Source: Multifurca ochricompacta
Lineage: Eukaryota; Basidiomycota; Agaricomycetes; Russulales; Russulaceae
DNA length: 36,239 nt
Reading direction: 5' to 3'
Assembly (NCBI GenBank): GCA_022496185.1
Contig: WTXG01000329.1
Location: forward strand, 1-36,239
Both the position numbers and the translations under genes were made by a program. This document shows positions 33,278 to 36,239 of the stretch, in pieces. Each line of letters opens with the position of its first letter. Position 1 is the stretch's first letter. Under the pieces are notes generated by a model. That model was not told the DNA's origin. It did no database searches and worked only from the letters and a program-made list of their open reading frames with translations.

Positions 33278-36239
33278 ATGTCTCAAAGGCCACCTACGAC
33301 CGCTTCCTGCTCAAATTTTCGGTCCATTTTCGATGCCGCTTTGAAAACATATAAGAACCGGACTGGGAAAGATATCACTGAGCACCCTCTATCGGCTAGA
33401 CTTCAAGCATGCAACTCTCCCGATAGTATTCTAGCCATTCTTCAAGAACAAACACACGAGTTGGACCAGTATCGGAGTGACAATGAGCGGCTGACAAAGT
33501 GGTTAAATCCCACCATAAATGTTCTCTATGCGTTTTCAGCGACACTCGGTGAAGGCGTTGGCTTGGTAACTCACGTGACCTTGGCATTTGCACGACCTAC
33601 ACTCACTAAAAATATGATTATACAGGTGTTTTCTCCTGCAAAAGTAATATTTGCTGGAGTTGGCATCCTTCTCTTAGTAAGTTTACTTCCCCACCTCTTT
33701 GAGTGAGCCACTGTGACAACAAAGTCTATTAGGTGGCAAAGGATGTTGGCGCGAGCCAAGACACGCTTATTGAGCTCTTTGACCGGATTGGGAATTTTTT
33801 CAAACGGCTCGAGGCCTATGTTGAAATCCCGCCAACGGACGCAATGACGGAGATTATCGTGAAGATCATGGTTGAGGTGCTCTGTATACTGACCATCGCG
33901 ACAAGGGAGATTAAGCAAGGGCAGACCAGTGTGTTGCTATTCTGGAGAATATATGGCCTTTAATTCACATTAATTTAGGGAAATACTTCAAAAAGTTGAT
34001 GGGAAAGACCGATCTTGAGGATGCGCTACATATATTAGACAAGCTGACACAAGAGGAGGCTCGAATGGCAACTGCGCAAGCTTTGAGGGTCACTCATAGC
34101 GTCGACCGAAAAGTGGAGGATGTTGACGGAAAAGTAAAGAACGTTGACGATAGGGTGAAGAATATTGACCACAAAGTTAATCAGGTCATCGAGGGTGAGC
34201 AGACACCTATCAATTGGTCACCGATGCTAGCCTTAAGCATTCTATGTGGTCAGAGGGAAAAGAAACGAGAGTAACAGTTCAGCAAATCGCGAATGACCTA
34301 GGCGATCTGAACCGTTCGTGGTTTCACAATAAAATTACCGTCGGCTAAATAGGTTTGAGTCCTCCTCACGTTTGTGCAGGAAATCAACTTCGAGAGAAAC
34401 TTCGCAACTGGCTTCCCCCCCCGGATCCGTCTGTCAATTACAACATTGCACGTAGCGTTCACCATAAGGGAACCGCCAGGTGGTTCGTTCAAGGCGAGAC
34501 TTTCTTGGATTGGAAGACTTCAGGCTCTCTGTTATGGATTCATGGAAAACGTATATTTCCTCTTTCTGCAACGCTTCGATTAATACTGATGGCCTTCCGA
34601 CGATGTAGCGGGCTCGGGAAAGAGTATCCTCAGGTAGTCTTCCCCAAACAGGTCTGTCTGTGGGAAGTTATATATTGACTATCGGCCAGCTCCGCAATCA
34701 TCCAGGATGTCGAAGCAATCTCCAATGCCGGGTCAGCCTTCATGGCCTATTTCTATTTCGACTTCAAGGACACTGGAAAGCAGGACCCTCGTTCTATGTT
34801 ATCTTCACTCCTTATCCAACTCTCCGATCAGTCCGATCTCCTTTGCGACATTCTTTTTTCCTTATTCTCGGGACATCGTCGTGGAACGCAACAGCCTACA
34901 AATGAAGCACTGACGCAATGCCTCAAAGACATGCTCATAATTCCAGGACATTCTCCAATCTATCTTATTGTGGATGCACTTGACGAATGTCCTAATGCAT
35001 CTGGCATGCCGTCATCCCGCGAAAAGGCCATAGAGATATTGGAGGAATTGGTCCAATCGGACCTCCCAAATTTACGTCTGTGCGTAACAAGTCGTCCAGA
35101 AATCGATATCCGAAATTCTCTTGAACCTCTCGCATCTCACCGAATGTCGCTCCATGACGAAAGTGGACAAAAGAAGGACATTATTGACTATGTGAGGTCT
35201 GTTGTTTATTCGGACAAAAAGATGCGGAGATGGCGGGATGAAGATAAGAAGGTGGTCATCGAAACACTCTCGGAAAAAGCTGATGGAATGTAAGCGCATC
35301 TTTATAAGCTCGTACAAGCCCTCATTGTTTCACACAGGTTTCGATGGGTTTTTTGCCAACTAGAAACCCTCCGACACTGCCTTCCGCCAAGTGTCCGGCG
35401 TATTCTTGAGGAATTACCGGAAAGCCTGGACGAGACATATGAACGGGTCCTTCGAGAAATCAACAAGGCAAACCGAGATCACGCACATCGTCTGTTGCAA
35501 TGTCTCACTGTTGCTGTTCGACCGCTTTACGCTCGGGAACTTGCGGAAGTGCTTGCGATTGACTTCACCGCAGAAGGGGTCCCGAAGGTCAACGTTGACT
35601 GGCGTTGGGAAGATCAAGAAGAGGCGGTACTCTCGGCATGCTCGAGTTTGGTCGCCGTTGTTGATGATTATGGTTCTCGAGTAATTCAATTCTCGCACTT
35701 CTCCGTGAAGGAGTTCCTAACCTCGGATCGGCTGGCGGCGTCAAAAGGAGACATCTCGCGTTATCACATTCCTCTCCGGTCTGCGCATGCTATCCTTGCG
35801 CAAGCTTGTCTTGGTGTCCTACTCTCATTAGATTCCCAGGCAGACGAAAAGAGTATTTGGGGAATCCCTTTGGGTCGCTACGCCATTGAACACTGGGTCA
35901 AGCACGCCGAGTTCGAGGACGTGCTATCACAGATCAAAAATGGGATCGACTTTTTCTTCGACGGAAACAAACCACACCTTCTGGCATGTCTTCAGGTTCA
36001 CGAAGCAAAAAGGGGCTTGGCAATGAGTTCGTACGACGTGCTCCCGATGCAACCCGGAGCGGTCCCCTTGTTTTACGCGGTTGAAATTGGATTTCGTGGC
36101 TTAGTTGAATATCTGGTCAGCAAAAGATTCTGCAGCATATAAATGCCAAAGGCGGAGAATTCGGGGCCCTGCTGCTGGCAGCATTTTTCTATCGTCGCTT
36201 TAAAGTTGCATGGTCTCTAATCAAGCATGGCGCAGATGT
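33278..36239 (+). CDS. Goodbye-NACHT (NLR-like) paralogue, frameshifted, runs off window
   Basis: Exons: 33278-33565, 33626-33676, 33733-33928, 33979-34194, 34254-34313, 34380-34550, 34609-34633, 34690-35289, 35338 onward. The frame stays open for 803 aa to TAA at 36140-36142. Same order as the gene at 10478: Goodbye domain (KDVGASQ), coiled linker, P-loop GKPGSGKS, Walker B IVDALDEC, TSRPE, and the helical region FSHFSVKEFLTS. Exons 2, 3, 5, 6, 7 and 8 have exactly the paralogue's lengths. At about 36120-36140 the frame shifts by one base: the paralogue's NAKGG and GAD ankyrin start continues in another frame (INAKGG, HGADV) up to the window end. So the ankyrin domain is cut off by a mutation or a sequence error, or the protein now ends after the NACHT-helical part. 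Confidence 0.85.
34101..34184 (+). repeat. Four 21-nt units coding a heptad coiled coil
   Basis: Four in-frame 21-nt units in exon 4 encode VDRKVED, VDGKVKN, VDDRVKN and IDHKVNQ. The hydrophobic V/I positions are seven residues apart, a coiled coil between the Goodbye and NACHT parts. The paralogue at 12936-13088 has one unit (VDDKVTI), and its exon is exactly 63 nt shorter. Confidence 0.9.

Noticed and set aside
36119..36140. A 20-nt GT-AG intron repairing the second NLR-like gene
   Set aside because: GTCAGC...CTGCAG would be only 20 nt, far below the 46-nt minimum seen in this window, so a frameshift is more likely.

Overview
The window looks like a piece of a basidiomycete (Agaricomycete) nuclear genome. 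The reasons are: genes cut by many GT-AG introns of about 45-90 nt; NACHT proteins with an N-terminal Goodbye domain; a Crinkler-type protein fused to a kinase-like domain; and LTR-retrotransposon litter beside otherwise ordinary genes. No bacterial-style features (operons, ribosome binding sites, CRISPR) are present. All exon models below were built by hand from splice signals, reading frame and comparison between paralogues; no alignment or RNA evidence was available.

Region 1 (1-10477) is transposon-derived. A Ty1/Copia element lies on the minus strand at 3835-9425, with two 406-bp LTRs and a 5-bp target duplication CTTCT. Its gag-pol is broken by several frameshifts. It inserted into an older, Gypsy-like LTR (3395-9585 once the Copia is removed). 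That LTR abuts a truncated inverted copy of itself (9586-10051), and a third partial copy is at 204-478. Between these lie two copies of another LTR-like repeat (1125-1627, 1841-2290) and two zinc-knuckle remnants (496-843, 2895-3224).

Region 2 (10478-17463) holds two accessory genes in divergent orientation. The first is a complete Goodbye-NACHT-ankyrin NLR-like gene (minus; 9 exons, 952 aa). The second is a Crinkler-like gene with a C-terminal protein-kinase-like domain (plus; about 608 aa).

Region 3 (19642-32298) is a housekeeping block. It contains a REX1/RNH70-type DEDDh RNA exonuclease (minus; 9 exons, 696 aa) and, from a 147-bp divergent promoter, the vacuolar alpha-mannosidase AMS1 (plus; about 25 exons, roughly 1129 aa). 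Next come mitochondrial dihydrolipoamide dehydrogenase (minus; 9 exons, 511 aa) and a membrane-anchored short-chain dehydrogenase (minus; 9 exons, 333 aa). AMS1 as read here carries an apparent 1-nt frameshift and one splice junction that does not keep frame.

Region 4 (33278-36239) holds a second Goodbye-NACHT gene (plus), paralogous to the first and in the opposite orientation. It has the same nine-exon plan, with six exons of identical length. It carries a frameshift just where the ankyrin region starts, and it runs off the window. The housekeeping block is therefore bracketed by two copies of an NLR-like gene, one of them next to a Crinkler gene.
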